A stretch of DNA of 64,000 nt from Strigamia acuminata (lineage: Eukaryota > Arthropoda > Chilopoda > Geophilomorpha > Linotaeniidae). The notes under the pieces were generated by a model, which worked only from the letters and a program-made list of their open reading frames with translations, had not been told where the DNA came from and did no database searches. Location: NCBI GenBank assembly GCA_949358305.1, contig OX442315.1, forward strand, positions 15,278,427 to 15,342,426, in the 5' to 3' direction. The translations under genes were made by a program, and so were the position numbers. Each line of letters begins with the position of its first letter. The first letter of the stretch is position 1. Positions 45,861 through 57,323 of this stretch are shown here, in pieces.

Positions 45861-47712
45861 CCATTGTTGTCGAAAGAAACAAGAAAAAATAAACATTATC
45901 AATTTAAACAAATTACTTTTAGAAATCTGCAACTTCACGCGACGTGTTGCACAAAAGCCAAAATCCATGGAATGAGGCAGCAAGCGGTCGACCATTGGGT
46001 TTATGTGCTCTTTTGCATATTGCGTATCGAGTTCGTGTTTCCAGGTCGTCACTTGGAGACACGAATTCGATCAAAGACTTGCAAAACCTTTATTCTTCTA
46101 ACTTTTGCAGACATTACATACACAAATCAGTCTCCAAACGGCAGCAATTAATTTCCCTGAAAAAAAGAAAAATAACAAACGAACAAACAACTTATTAATG
46201 GCAAAACATCCACGGTGTAATGCCATGCAAATAACATTACATGTCCTAATCGTGTTTCTTTTTACATACTCATGGTATAACATTAAGCCAGTATGAAACA
46301 TACTTCTTCTGAAAAACATTGCAGATATAAATCGACCTGCAAAAAGAAAAAATCGTGACGCGCGCTTGAAAACTTTTCATGCCCCAACCCCAACTATTAA
46401 AATTCAATTGAAAACTTTTCTGCATTCCTTCCATCCAAGTGTGACACATCAAATCATTAAATTGAGCCTGTAGGAAAAATAATTAAATTTCTTTTCAAAT
46501 TTTAGTAATCAACAAGTATTTCTTAATTCGTATTCACAGAAATGTTTCTAATTTACCAAGTTGGTTGCCAATGGTTGCTGCTGTTCTAGGCCATTACGTC
46601 ACGTTTCGCTGCTCTTCTTCCTACAATGCAGTCTCGTTCTTATTTCCTGTCTTACGATCGGACTTACAACCAGTAGTTACGTCACTTCCGGGTAACGAAT
46701 CGTAATACCGCTGGAAAGAGAAAAAAATAAAAATAAATAAACCAACAATTTATTAATGTCAAATTAAAAACATTTGAGAAAAATTGTGACAAGTATGGCC
46801 GTGCAGGAACTCTACATAAAGAAAGGACGCCTCAAATCTGTAGAAAAAATAAATTTCTTTTGCAATTTTAGTATTCATAAGCCTATCGTATTTCACATTT
46901 AATTCAAAGCGAAATTTATTTACCCAAGTGTGTGTGCTGATGAACACACTCAGCCGCCATTTGTTCGAATTACTAAGTTTCTTGAAAATTAAAAATTAAA
47001 AATACCAAAATTCATTAAGGAATTTCCTAAAATATTGATAAATTTAAAAAGTGCACTTACCAATCTACATTTTGAAGCTCAGGAAACTTTATTCCTCATC
47101 AAGGCGAGGAGAGATTCGATTTCACCGTGGTCCGCCTTCTGGTAGAAAAAAAAAACTAAAAATGCCAAAAATCGTTATAAATCTTAATTGTAGTTTAGAT
47201 AAACAAACTCAAATTCCCACCTCGAACTGAGTAGATGGCTGAAGATTAATTCTCAATATACCACCCAATGGTTGCCATTGACATCGCGTCAGACTGCATA
47301 CTGTTCTACTTCCCACAATGCAATCTGGTTCTTACCTGCGGTCGCTGTGATTGGCTCAGAACTGGCTTAGTTCTGAGCTACTTCTCTGCAATCCGCATGT
47401 GCATGATCTTTCTCATCAAGACTAGGATATTGTGAATTTGATATTATTATTATTACTAACCCCAAGGGCCATGTTTGAATTCAGGCATCGTTTACTGTGC
47501 TTTTCAAAAATATTAAAATATGGCTGATTCATTAAATTATTTCCAATATTTTTGTTAAATTTGGAAAATATACTTACACATTTTGAACATCTAGGGACTT
47601 CATTTCCCATCTTGAAGTTGTGGATGGCTCAGAATCAAATCTCTAAAAATGGCTCTGAGATTTATTTTCAATGTGGTCTGCTTTCTGTTTTAAAAAAAAG
47701 AAATTTTATAAT

Positions 47713-48622
47713 TTTATGAGAAAAATTGGGAATTTTACGAGAAAAATTGGGAATTTTACGAGAAAAATTGGGAATTTTTGCGAGAAAAATTGGGAATTTT
47801 TGCGAAAAAAATTGGGAAATTTTCCGAAAAAAATTGGAAATTTTGCGAGAAAAATTGGGAATTTTGCGAGAAAAATTGGGAATTTTACGAGAAAAATTGG
47901 GAATTTTACGAGAAAAATTGGGAATTTTACGAGAAAAATTGGGAATTTTACGAGAAAAATTGGGAATTTTACGAGAAAAATTGGGAATTTTACGAGAAAA
48001 ATTGGGAATTTTACGAGAAAAATTGGGAATTTTACGAGAAAAATTGGGAATTTTACGAGAAAAATTGGGAATTTTACGAGAAAAATTGGGAATTTTACGA
48101 GAAAAATTGGGAATTTTACGAGAAAAATTGGGAATTTTACGAGAAAAATTGGGAATTTTACGAGAAAAATTGGGAATTTTACGAGAAAAATTGGGAATTT
48201 TACGAGAAAAATTGGGAATTTTACGAGAAAAATTGGGAATTTTACGAGAAAAATTGGGAATTTTACGAGAAAAATTGGGAAGTTTACGAGAAAAATTGGG
48301 AATTTTAAGAGAAAAATTGGGAAGTTTACGAGAAAAATTGGGAATTTTACGAGAAAAATTGGGAATTTTACGAGAAAAATTGGGAATTTTACGAGAAAAA
48401 TTGGGAATTTTACGAGAAAAATTGGGAATTTTACGAGAAAAATTGGGAATTTTACGAGAAAAATTGGGAAGTTTACGAGAAAAATTGGGAATTTTACGAG
48501 AAAAATTGGGAATTTTACGAGAAAAATTGGGAAGTTTACGAGAAAAATTGGGAATTTTACGAGAAAAATTGGGAATTTTACGAGAAAAATTGGGAAGTTT
48601 ACGAGAAAAATTGGGAATTTTT
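47713..48622. repeat. 21-bp minisatellite, about 43 copies
   Basis: Highly regular array of TTGGGAATTTTACGAGAAAA plus A. Because 21 is a multiple of three and the unit lacks stops in most frames, frames of about 300 codons stay open on both strands (e.g. repeated RKIGNFT). I do not consider them genes. Rare GGAAGTTTACG variants mark higher-order structure towards the right end. Confidence 0.95.
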
Positions 48623-50549
48623 CTTGCAATTCTAATCTGGCTGTGAGTTTCGGTTGAATAAAATTTTTTTAAAAAATCGATATTTCAATTTTTTTTCGAT
48701 TTTAATCATTTTTTCGTGTTTTTACGCCGATTAAACCTGATATTAAATGATTTCTACACAGACTGAGCCCTATTATTACACGGTTTAACACTGTTTAACC
48801 CCGATAATACACGTTTTACGTTGTCAGACGACAGTTGTCAGTTAACACTACTATAGATGCTTCACTGCATCAAAATTAACAAATACATATGATGTTTTTA
48901 CTTTTAATATTTTTTTTGGTTTAACTTTGAAAAAGTTTACTTTAAAATAATGTGAAACTATTGTTAAAAGGTATCGTACTGCCTCATTTAAACCCCCGGG
49001 TTCATTCAAACGCCGGGCCCGAATAAACGCCGGGGCTTCGGCGGCGTTTATTGCACCGCGCGCCGCCCCGAACCGACTTTACCGGGAGGAGGTCGGTATT
49101 TCAAAACTTTACAAAATATTTTTAATAACTTATTATAAAAACGTGTGAACTCATGTAAAATTCGGATAGAATAATGCAAAAACGTCTAAAATCGGGTTCA
49201 AACCGTGTAAAATCGTGCTCCATCGAGTTCAAACTGTATAAGAATGCGCAAAAACATACAAAATGATTAAAATCGAAAAAAAAATTGATAAAACTGTAAG
49301 ACGTATTAAAAACGGGAGGACACTACGTTAAACCAGTTGGAAAAAATAAATTTCTTTTGAAAATTTATTATTCATATTTAATATTCATATTCATATTCAT
49401 ATTCACATTTAATTTGAGGCAAAATTTATTCACCCAAGTATATGTGCTCATGAACAGACTCGTTCGAATTCAGCAAGTTTCGTAAAAATTAAAAATACCG
49501 AAATTCATTAAATTATTTCCTAAAAACCTCAATAACACACGTTTTTAAATCTTTCTACATTCCTTCCAAGCAAGTATCGCCGTGCAGGATCACTACATAA
49601 AGAAGGGGCGCCTAAAATCTTTACAATAAGCTTGTAGAAAAAATAAATCTCTTTTAAAATTTTAATATTCAACCAGCATATCTTAATTCGTATTGAATTT
49701 GAGACGGAATTTACCTCGATTTATAAAGTGATTAAGTTGTAAATAATAAATTTTTTAAGATTTACTTACACAAGTGTGTGTTTGTGCATTTCCTCGTCGA
49801 ACTCGAACATGTCGACGAAGGCCAATTGTGGTGTCATTATGGCGGCTGTATAGTTGGATATTTAATCTGAAATAAAGAGGAAAGCAAATTAAATACACAA
49901 TTTACACAAAAATATTTAAAATAATAAATTTTCAAAGGAAAATATATATTTTTATTAATATTTTTCTTATTTTTCCTTTTCTCCCCCATTATTCATGTAA
50001 AATTCCAAATTATTCTTGCAATTCTGATCGGGCTGGAAGTTTTACTTGTAGGTGAATAAAAGTTTTCAAAAAATCAATAATTTAATTTTTTTCCATGCTT
50101 TTACAACTGTTTAATCTCAATAACACACGTTTTAAAACTTTTTACGTTGTCAGACGACAGCCGTCACTCAGTTAACACTAGATGCTTCACTGCATCACAA
50201 ATTACAAATACCGCATACCGGTATGATGTTTTTACTCTTAATATTTTTTTTGGTTTAACTTTGAAAAAGTTTACTTTAAAATAATGTGAAACTATTGTTA
50301 AAGGTATTTGAATACTTTTCAAGAATTTTTTAATAAATTATTATAAAAACGTGTGAACTCATGTAAAATTCGGATAGAATAAAAATCGTGCTATACCAAG
50401 TTCAAACAGTGTAAAATTGCGCTATATCGGGTTCAAACAGTGTAAGAATGCTCAAAAGCATGACAAAATGATTAAAATCGGTAAAAAAAATCGAAAATCA
50501 AAAATCGAAAAAATGTATTATAAACGGAAGGACACCACATTAAACTATG

Positions 50550-50873
50550 GTTCGCGCACAGTATCTTGATGCTAAATTCGTACTGCGCATCCCATTCTGC
50601 GCAGACGATTTTCTAATTCCAGAAGTTATTTAGCAGTATTAAGCCTAATATTAGGCCTAATAATGCTAAAATAAAGTAAATAAAAACAATAAACTCATAT
50701 TTAAAAGAAATTTACAACTTAGTACCAAAATATTTTTGTTTATTTACTTTGTTTTCGCATCATTAGGCCTAATATTAGGCTTAATACTGCAATATAACAA
50801 CTGGAAATAGAAAATCGTCTGCGCAGTATGGGATGCCGCGTACGAATTTAGCATCAAGATACCGTGCACGAAC
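50550..50873. mobile_element. Inverted-repeat element (about 325 bp)
   Basis: Long inverted arms: GTTCGCGCACAGTATCTTGA, then TGCTAAATTCGTACTGCGCA at the left and their complement at the right, around a centre with inverted TTAGGCCTAATATTAGGC motifs. A related end occurs near 3,520-3,580. No target duplication is clear. Confidence 0.6.
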
Positions 50874-50918
50874 TGTAGCAGGGAAAAACAAATTTCTTTG
50901 TAAATTTAATATTCATAA

Positions 50919-51179
50919 GGCTGTTGTTCACTTCTGCCCCAATGTTCGCCATTGTTGAGTTAGGTCAGGTTAGGTCAGGTCAGGTCAGGTCAGGTCAGGT
51001 CAGGTTAGGTCAGGTCAGGTCAAGTTAGGTCAGGTTAGGTTAGGTCAGATCAGGTCAGGTCAGGTTAGGTTAGGTCAGGTCAGGTTAGGTTAGGTTAGGT
51101 CAGGTCAGGTCAGGTCAGGTTAGGTTGAGTTGAGTTGACCTAACAATGGCGAACATTGGGGCACATGTGAACAACAACC
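50919..51179. mobile_element. hAT-type MITE with GGTTA/GGTCA pentamer core
   Basis: Inverted ends of about 37 bp (GGCTGTTGTTCACTTCTGCC at left; GGTTGTTGTTCACATGTGCC read inward from the right; both continue CCAATGTTCGCCATTGTT). The flanks are ATTCATAA on both sides (50911-50918, 51180-51187). The core is about 35 mixed copies of AGGTC and AGGTT. Confidence 0.85.
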
Positions 51180-52248
51180 ATTCATAAGCAATATCTTAAT
51201 TCATATTTAATTTGAGGCGAAATTTATTAATTTATTATTAATTATTATTATTATTAATTTAAAACAGTACTTACCATTGTACAACTTGAAATTCCCATCA
51301 AGGAGGAGTGGATGGCTCCGGATTGAGTTGCGAAAAATGGCGGTGCGATTTGATTCCAGAATGGTTCGCCTTCTAAAATTCTAAAAATACAGAAATTTGT
51401 TAAATTATTTTGCTATTTTTCGACAATTCTTGAACATTTACAATCTTAAATATAGTTTAAAATAAACAAACTCAAATTTCCCTCCTCGAAACGAGTGGAT
51501 GGCTGAAGATTAATTCTAAATATACAGGCCAATGGTTGCTGCTGTCCTAAGCCATCGCGTCAGAACATGTTCTTTATCCCATAATGCACCTTGATTGTTA
51601 CTTCCGGTTGTTGTGATTGGCTGAGAACCAAGCCACTTATGCGCATTACCACTACCACCCACCACCGTGATGTTATTATTGTGAACCCCAGTATTTTCTC
51701 AGTAATTTCTTTCAATTCAGCCATTTTGAAACAGTTTGTTTCTCAAAAATTAAAAATATCACGATTCAATAAACCATTCCTTAAAATATTGTAAAGTTTA
51801 GAAAATGTACTTACCAATGTGTATTTTGAACATGTATAGGAATTTCATTTTTCATCATGAAGTGGTGGATGGCTCACTTGTCAGAATCAAATCTCTTTTA
51901 ATGGCAGCTAGATGCGAGATTCGCCTTCTATTAAAAAAAACTGAAAATGCCAAATTCGCTTAATTATTCCGTTGTTTTTCAACAATTCTAGAACATTTAC
52001 TATCTGAAATACAGTTTAAGATAAACAAATTCAAATTCCCACCTCGAAACGATTGGATGGCTGAAGATTAGTTCTAAATATACCGGGCCAATGGTTGCTG
52101 CTGTCGTAGCCATCGCGTCAGATCACACCGTGCTCAGAACCGAGCTACTACCGCGCATTTCGGCCACCGCGGCGCTGCTGCCAATGCGACAATGGCGTCA
52201 ATGACTCCGTGAAAACAAACACCGATCAAAGTAGGAGGCGGCGAAAAC

Positions 52249-53233
52249 ATGGCGACTCCCCGTTTGAATTGCTTACTAGTTCTGTCATCAGCCAAAGAGG
52301 GTAAAACAAACCAACCGTTGTCATCTACACGGCAACATAAAATAACGATTTCTAATTTCTAATTGAATTTCCAGGTGTATCGTCAGCATCTTTCATCCAA
52401 TCATTCAGCTTAACTCACGTGTCTTTCTCGGTGCAAATTGCCACTCCCGGGGTAAACAAACCAAAAACGAGCGTACAAAAATGCAAAAATTTTCTTGATT
52501 TGACAGGGTAAAATGCCGGAATTTATTCTCGACGGGTCAGATGAACAAAACAAAAGATGGCTCAACGATTTCCGAATGAAATCCATGTCGGTTCCAATAC
52601 ACTTATCCAAAGTCGACGGTGACTATAAATATTAAATGAAAATTCAACATTGTTTCTCACGATATTTCTACAGCAAACAGATATTCCTGTATTATTATTC
52701 CGCACGCACCAGGCGCTGTAGTCGATCTAGCAACTGATAACGACTTGGGACTCATATTGAATCAATTTATCAAAGAAAAAAGTACAAAAAAAATCATTTT
52801 TATTGCATAATTTCGTGTTATTGTTGCATATATATTTTTTAGAACCCATCTGTGCAATTGGGATGGGAGTGGCGGCGTTATTTGCTGCTTTTGACGAAGA
52901 CGAGAAGAAGGAATGGAGTTTCAAGAGATACTCGATGACTTGTGTACGTTTGCGAGATGATTCGAGTGTTTTTTGTTTTGTTATTTTCGCTTTTTGTTGT
53001 TGCAGACAACTGTGTTCGAGCTGGCCAGGTCTGCGGATTTTTTAAATTTGGCGCTGGTGCCCGAAGATGTCATCAAAGACAATGGCGGCGTGTACTCGCA
53101 CAGCGACGTGGATGCGGTTCATGTGGTGATTGACAGGCATTTAATCACGGGACAAAATGAGCAATCGACGCTTACTGGTGTACAGAATTTAATTCTTCTT
53201 TGTAATCAAAAGCACGGAGCGAAAGGAAAATAA
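52249..53233 (+). CDS. GATD1: GATD1 (class I glutamine amidotransferase-like / DJ-1 superfamily)
   Basis: Six exons (52249-52300, 52375-52451, 52507-52618, 52674-52781, 52843-52943, 53006-53233) join in phase into 225 residues, close to the family's usual ~220. The sequence starts MATPRLNCLLVLSSAKEGVS and contains VQIATPGGK, the conserved HAPGAVVDLA, the nucleophile-elbow region KPICAIGMGVAAL (Cys) and the C-terminal DAVHVVIDRHLITGQN plus VQNLILLCNQK. This is the GATD1/PDDC1 subgroup of the DJ-1/PfpI fold; its enzymatic role is not established. AATAAA-type signals follow the stop at once. It lies only 184 bp upstream of SYF1 on the same strand and inside the foldback-bounded block. Confidence 0.93.
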
Positions 53234-53416
53234 AATAAATAAAATATTCGTTAAAGATATGGGCTGTGTTTGTTTTATTTCTTTGGAAGTTAACAACAAA
53301 ACTTTTAGCACCAGGAGTAATTAATCCATCCTAAAAAATAGATTATCTTCTTCTGGAATGATGTGCGCATGCGCGTGATTGAAACCTCTTGTAAAGTTCT
53401 CGACGAATTCAACACG

Positions 53417-56400
53417 ATGCCCGATATCATATTTGTAAGCTCAAACTTTCCGTTTGTAATTTTTTAAATGAAAACATTGCGTTTCTTTAGAACGAGGAAG
53501 ATCTTCCGTACGAAGAAGAAATTCTCCGTAACCCGTATTCAATCAAACATTGGCTGCGTTACATTCTATACAAAAAAGAGGCAAGCAACGAAGTGGTCAA
53601 TTTGATCTACGAAAGGGCACTGAGGGAATTGCCGGGCAGTTACAAACTGTGGTATAATTATCTTAAACTCAAGGAAACAGGTGTACGGTAAATGTATCAC
53701 CGACCCGGCCTACGAGGATGTAAACAACGCTTTCGAACGATCGTTGGTGTTTATGCATAAAGTATATTAATTACTACAGTGTAATTATTTTTATATGAAA
53801 TGATCAATTTTTTTGTTCGGCAGATGCCCAGAATCTGGTTGGATTATTGTCAGTTCTTGGTGGACCAGAAGAAAATTACACGCACTCGTCACGCGTTTGA
53901 TCAGGCTTTAAGAGCGCTTCCAGTTACTCAACATCGACGCATTTGGCCGTCGTATTTACAGTTTATCAAGTCGTATCCCATCCCTGAGACGGCTATTCGA
54001 ATTTACCGCCGGTATTTAAAGGTAGTTGAAAAAAATGGGTTTTTTTCCATTTTTTGTTGAAAAAATTGTTTTTTTTCCATTTTTGTTGAAAAAAATGGAT
54101 TTTTTTCCATTTTCTGTTGAAAAAATTGGATTTTTTTTCCATTTTCTGTTGAAAAAATGGATTTTTCTCCATTATTTCTCATTTTCTGTTGAAAAAAATG
54201 GATTTTTTTCCATTTTCTGTTGAAAAAATGGATTTTTCTCCATTTTTTCTCATTTTCTGTTGAAAAAAATGGATTTTTTTCCATTTTCTGTTGAAAAAAA
54301 TGGATTTTTTTCCATTTTCTGTTGAAAAAATAAATTTTTCTCTATTTTTTCTCATTTTCTGTTGAAAAAAATGGATTTTTCTCCATTTTTTCTCATTTTC
54401 TGTTGAAAAAAATGGATTTTTTTCCATTTTCTGTTGAAAAAATGGATTTTTTTCCATTTTCTGTTGAAAAAAATGGATTTTTCTCCATTTTTTTCTTATT
54501 TTCTGTTGAAAAAAATGGATTTTTTTCTATTTTTTCTCATTTTTGTCATTCAAATGTTGCAGTTGTGTCCAGAAAACGCGGAAGAATACATCGATTATTT
54601 AAAATCCATCGGGAGATTGGACGAAGCCGCTATCAGACTCGGCGCAATCGTTAATAAGGACGATTTCGTATCGAAAGAAGGCAAATCGAATCATCAAGTA
54701 AAAAGTTATTGAATAAAAATCAATTTAATTGTTTAATGGTTTGTTATTTGAAGTTGTGGAACGAACTGTGCGATTTAACGTCAAAAAATCCCGACCACGT
54801 CAAGTCGTTGAAAGTTGACGCGATCATCAGAGGTGGGCTCGAGAGATACACGGAACAACTCGGCCAATTATGGAATTCTCTCGCCGATTATTACATTCGA
54901 AGTGGCTTATTCGAAAGAGTAAACGAGTTTATTCTATTGTTTTTGTAATTTTAATTTTAATTTCTTTGTTTGAATGTGTAGGCTCGTGACATATACGAAG
55001 AAGCGATTCAAACCGTCACGACCGTGCGAGATTTCAGCCAAGTGTTTGATGCGTACGCGCAATTTGAAGAAAGCATGATCAGTGCTAAAATGGAGGCGTC
55101 GACGGGCCAGGAGGAAGAGAATATCGACATCGATTTACGGCTCGCTCGCTTTGAAGCGTTAATGGATCGCCGGCCGTTGCTTTTAAACAGCGTTTTGTTG
55201 CGACAGAATCCCCATAACGTCCACGAATGGCATAAACGAGTTAAATTATTCGAAGGAAAACCGTGCGAAGTAAAGAAAAAAGTATTATTTTTTTTTTAAT
55301 AAACCGTATTAAATTTATTTGTATTTTATTTTAAAGATTATTAACACGTACACTGAAGCCGTTCAAACCGTAGAACCAAAATTAGCGACGGGAAAGCTGA
55401 ACAGCTTGTGGATCTCATTCGCGAAGTTCTACGACGAGAATGGACAGATAGAGGACGTAATGAAGTTGATTGTGCAATTTGTTTGTGTAATTTATTAATT
55501 TTTGTTGTTGTAAATTTCCTAGGCTCGAATTATATTCGAAAAAGCCGTTCAAGTGTCTTATACGAAGGTGGACGATTTGGCCGCCGTTTGGTGCGATTGG
55601 GCGGAAACGGAATTAAAACACGAGTAAGAAAGAACCCTTTTTTAAATGCATCGCATGAAATTTTATATTTTTTCGTTTTTATTTTAACAGAAACTACGAT
55701 CAAGCGTTGAAATTGATGCAGCGAGCGACAACTCCACCTTCTCGCAAGGTCGCTTATTACGACGAGACCGAAACGGTGCAAATGAGATTGCACAAATCGT
55801 TGAAAGTGTGGTCGATGTACGCGGACTTGGAGGAGAGTTTCGGCACTTTTAAATCGTGTAAAACTGTTTACGATCGGATCGTGGACCTCAGAATCGCCAC
55901 GCCGCAAATCATCATCAACTTTGGGCTCTTTCTAGAGGAAGACAACTACTTCGAAGACGCTTTTAAAGTAAGTACCGACATTTTTAGCTCCGTTTAGTAA
56001 GTAATATCTCGTTTTTTAAAGGCGTACGAAAAGGGAATCGCATTGTTCAAATGGCCAAACGTGTACAGCATATGGAATACTTATCTAACCAAGTTTTTGG
56101 ACCGATACGGGGGTAAGAAATTGGAACGAGCGAGAGACCTTCTTGAGCAGTGTTTATCCGATTGTCCAGCGAAATTTGCCAAAAGTAAAGTTTGATTTAA
56201 AATTTTGTTTGAATTGATTTAATTTTCTTATTTTACAATTGTTTTATATTTTAGATTTTTACCTTCTGTACGCGAAATTGGAGGAAGAACACGGTTTGAC
56301 TCGACACGCCATGGCCGTTTACGACCGCGCCACGAAAGCCGTGCTGCCCGATGAGATGTTCGAGGTATTTATTCGCAAATTCCGGGATGTCTTGAATTGA

Positions 56401-57232
56401 ATTTAATTTAATTTCGTTGCAGATGTTTAACATTTACATCAAAAAGGCCGCCGAAATCTACGGAATCGCCTACACGAGAGCAATTTACGAAAAAGCCATC
56501 GAAATGCTCCCGGACGAACACGCTCGAGCCATGTGTTTGAAGTTTGCGGATTTGGAGAGGAAATTGGGAGAAGTGGATCGTGCGCGGGCAATATATGCGC
56601 ATTGTTCGCAAATATGTGATCCGAGGGTAACTTTTTATTCACTTTTGCGGCGTTTAATTGCAACTTTTAGCTGACTTTTGTGTTTTTCTATTTTTCAGAC
56701 GACGAGCGAGTTTTGGCAGACGTGGAAAGAATTCGAAATTCGACACGGGAACGAAGACACCATGAGAGAAATGCTGCGAATCAAACGTAGCGTCCAGGCC
56801 ACCTACAACACGCAAGTGAACTTCATGAGCGCGCAAATGCTGGCCGCGTCCTCGCAGACCACGGGAACCGTTTCGGACTTGGCGCCGGGAATGAAGGACG
56901 ACATGAGGTTGTTGGAAGCTAAAGTTGCTCATCTGAGCAACGAAGCGAAGGGCGACGTCGCGAAAACGGCCAAAGAAGTGTCGTTCGTTCGTGGATCCAC
57001 TCAACTCGAAGACGACAAGTTGGCCGAAATGAGTCGCGCCGCGAATCCGGACGAGATAGTCATCGAGGAAGACGGAGAAACCGACGAGGAGCAAACCGTC
57101 GAAGGTAAACGACTAAAAACCAAACATTCCAAAACGAATTTTTCATCCATTTATTTAATCTTTGCAGAAGTAAACATCGAGCAGCAAGATATTCCCAACG
57201 AAGTGTTCGGCGGATTGAAAAAAGACGATTAA
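53417..57232 (+). CDS. XAB2: SYF1/XAB2 pre-mRNA splicing factor (HAT/TPR repeats)
   Basis: Core component of the Prp19-associated/NTC spliceosome complex, also tied to transcription-coupled repair. Fourteen exons: 53417-53434, 53491-53761, 53824-54021, 54563-54697, 54754-54918, 54982-55269, 55337-55456, 55523-55623, 55691-55967, 56022-56184, 56255-56364, 56423-56626, 56699-57104 and 57168-57232. About 839 residues are HAT repeats nearly throughout, with hallmark blocks [94 protein letters not shown] and [14 protein letters not shown], ending [11 protein letters not shown]. Oddity: exon 2 is 271 bp although both its ends are phase 0. One surplus base lies near 53,675-53,677 between LKLKE and [15 protein letters not shown]; read literally this truncates the protein. 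Confidence 0.93.
54028..54545. repeat. Minisatellite filling a SYF1 intron
   Basis: About 16 copies of units like TTGAAAAAAATGGATTTTTT followed by TCCATTTTCTG, with variant TCTCCATTTTTTCTCATTTTC inserts. It occupies almost all of the 541-bp third intron. Other introns of this gene are 50-70 bp. Confidence 0.92.
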
Positions 57233-57323
57233 ATGCCTCGTTTCGCTCGCTTTGTCACCTTTTATATGTTAATTACAATACAAAAAGCATGAGTATTAAA
57301 TAAATAAGCGAAATTGCAAACAC

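Larger units (their letters stand above)
45861..52190 (-). other. Region of repeated exon-like modules, possible spliced transcript
   Basis: On the minus strand several short segments lie between good splice sites with 60-150-bp introns. Examples: acceptor TTTTTTTCTCTTTCCAG at 46,711 with donor GTAAAT near 46,555; acceptor TTTTTCCTACAG near 46,469; donor GTAAAT near 46,925 with acceptor TTTTTTCTACAG near 46,831; and an exon after TTTATTTCAG near 49,867 starting MTPQLAFVDMFEFDEEMHKH. Similar ~150-bp modules containing TGGATGGCTGAAGATTA and ACTTCCGGTTGTTGTGATTG recur near 47,230, 51,490 and 52,040. A long repetitive transcript, perhaps non-coding, is plausible. I cannot assemble a protein. Confidence 0.35.

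Noticed and set aside
47671-48657. Frames of over 300 codons on both strands
   Set aside because: They are produced by a 21-bp tandem repeat whose length is a multiple of three; the peptide is a pure seven-residue repeat and several frames are open at once.
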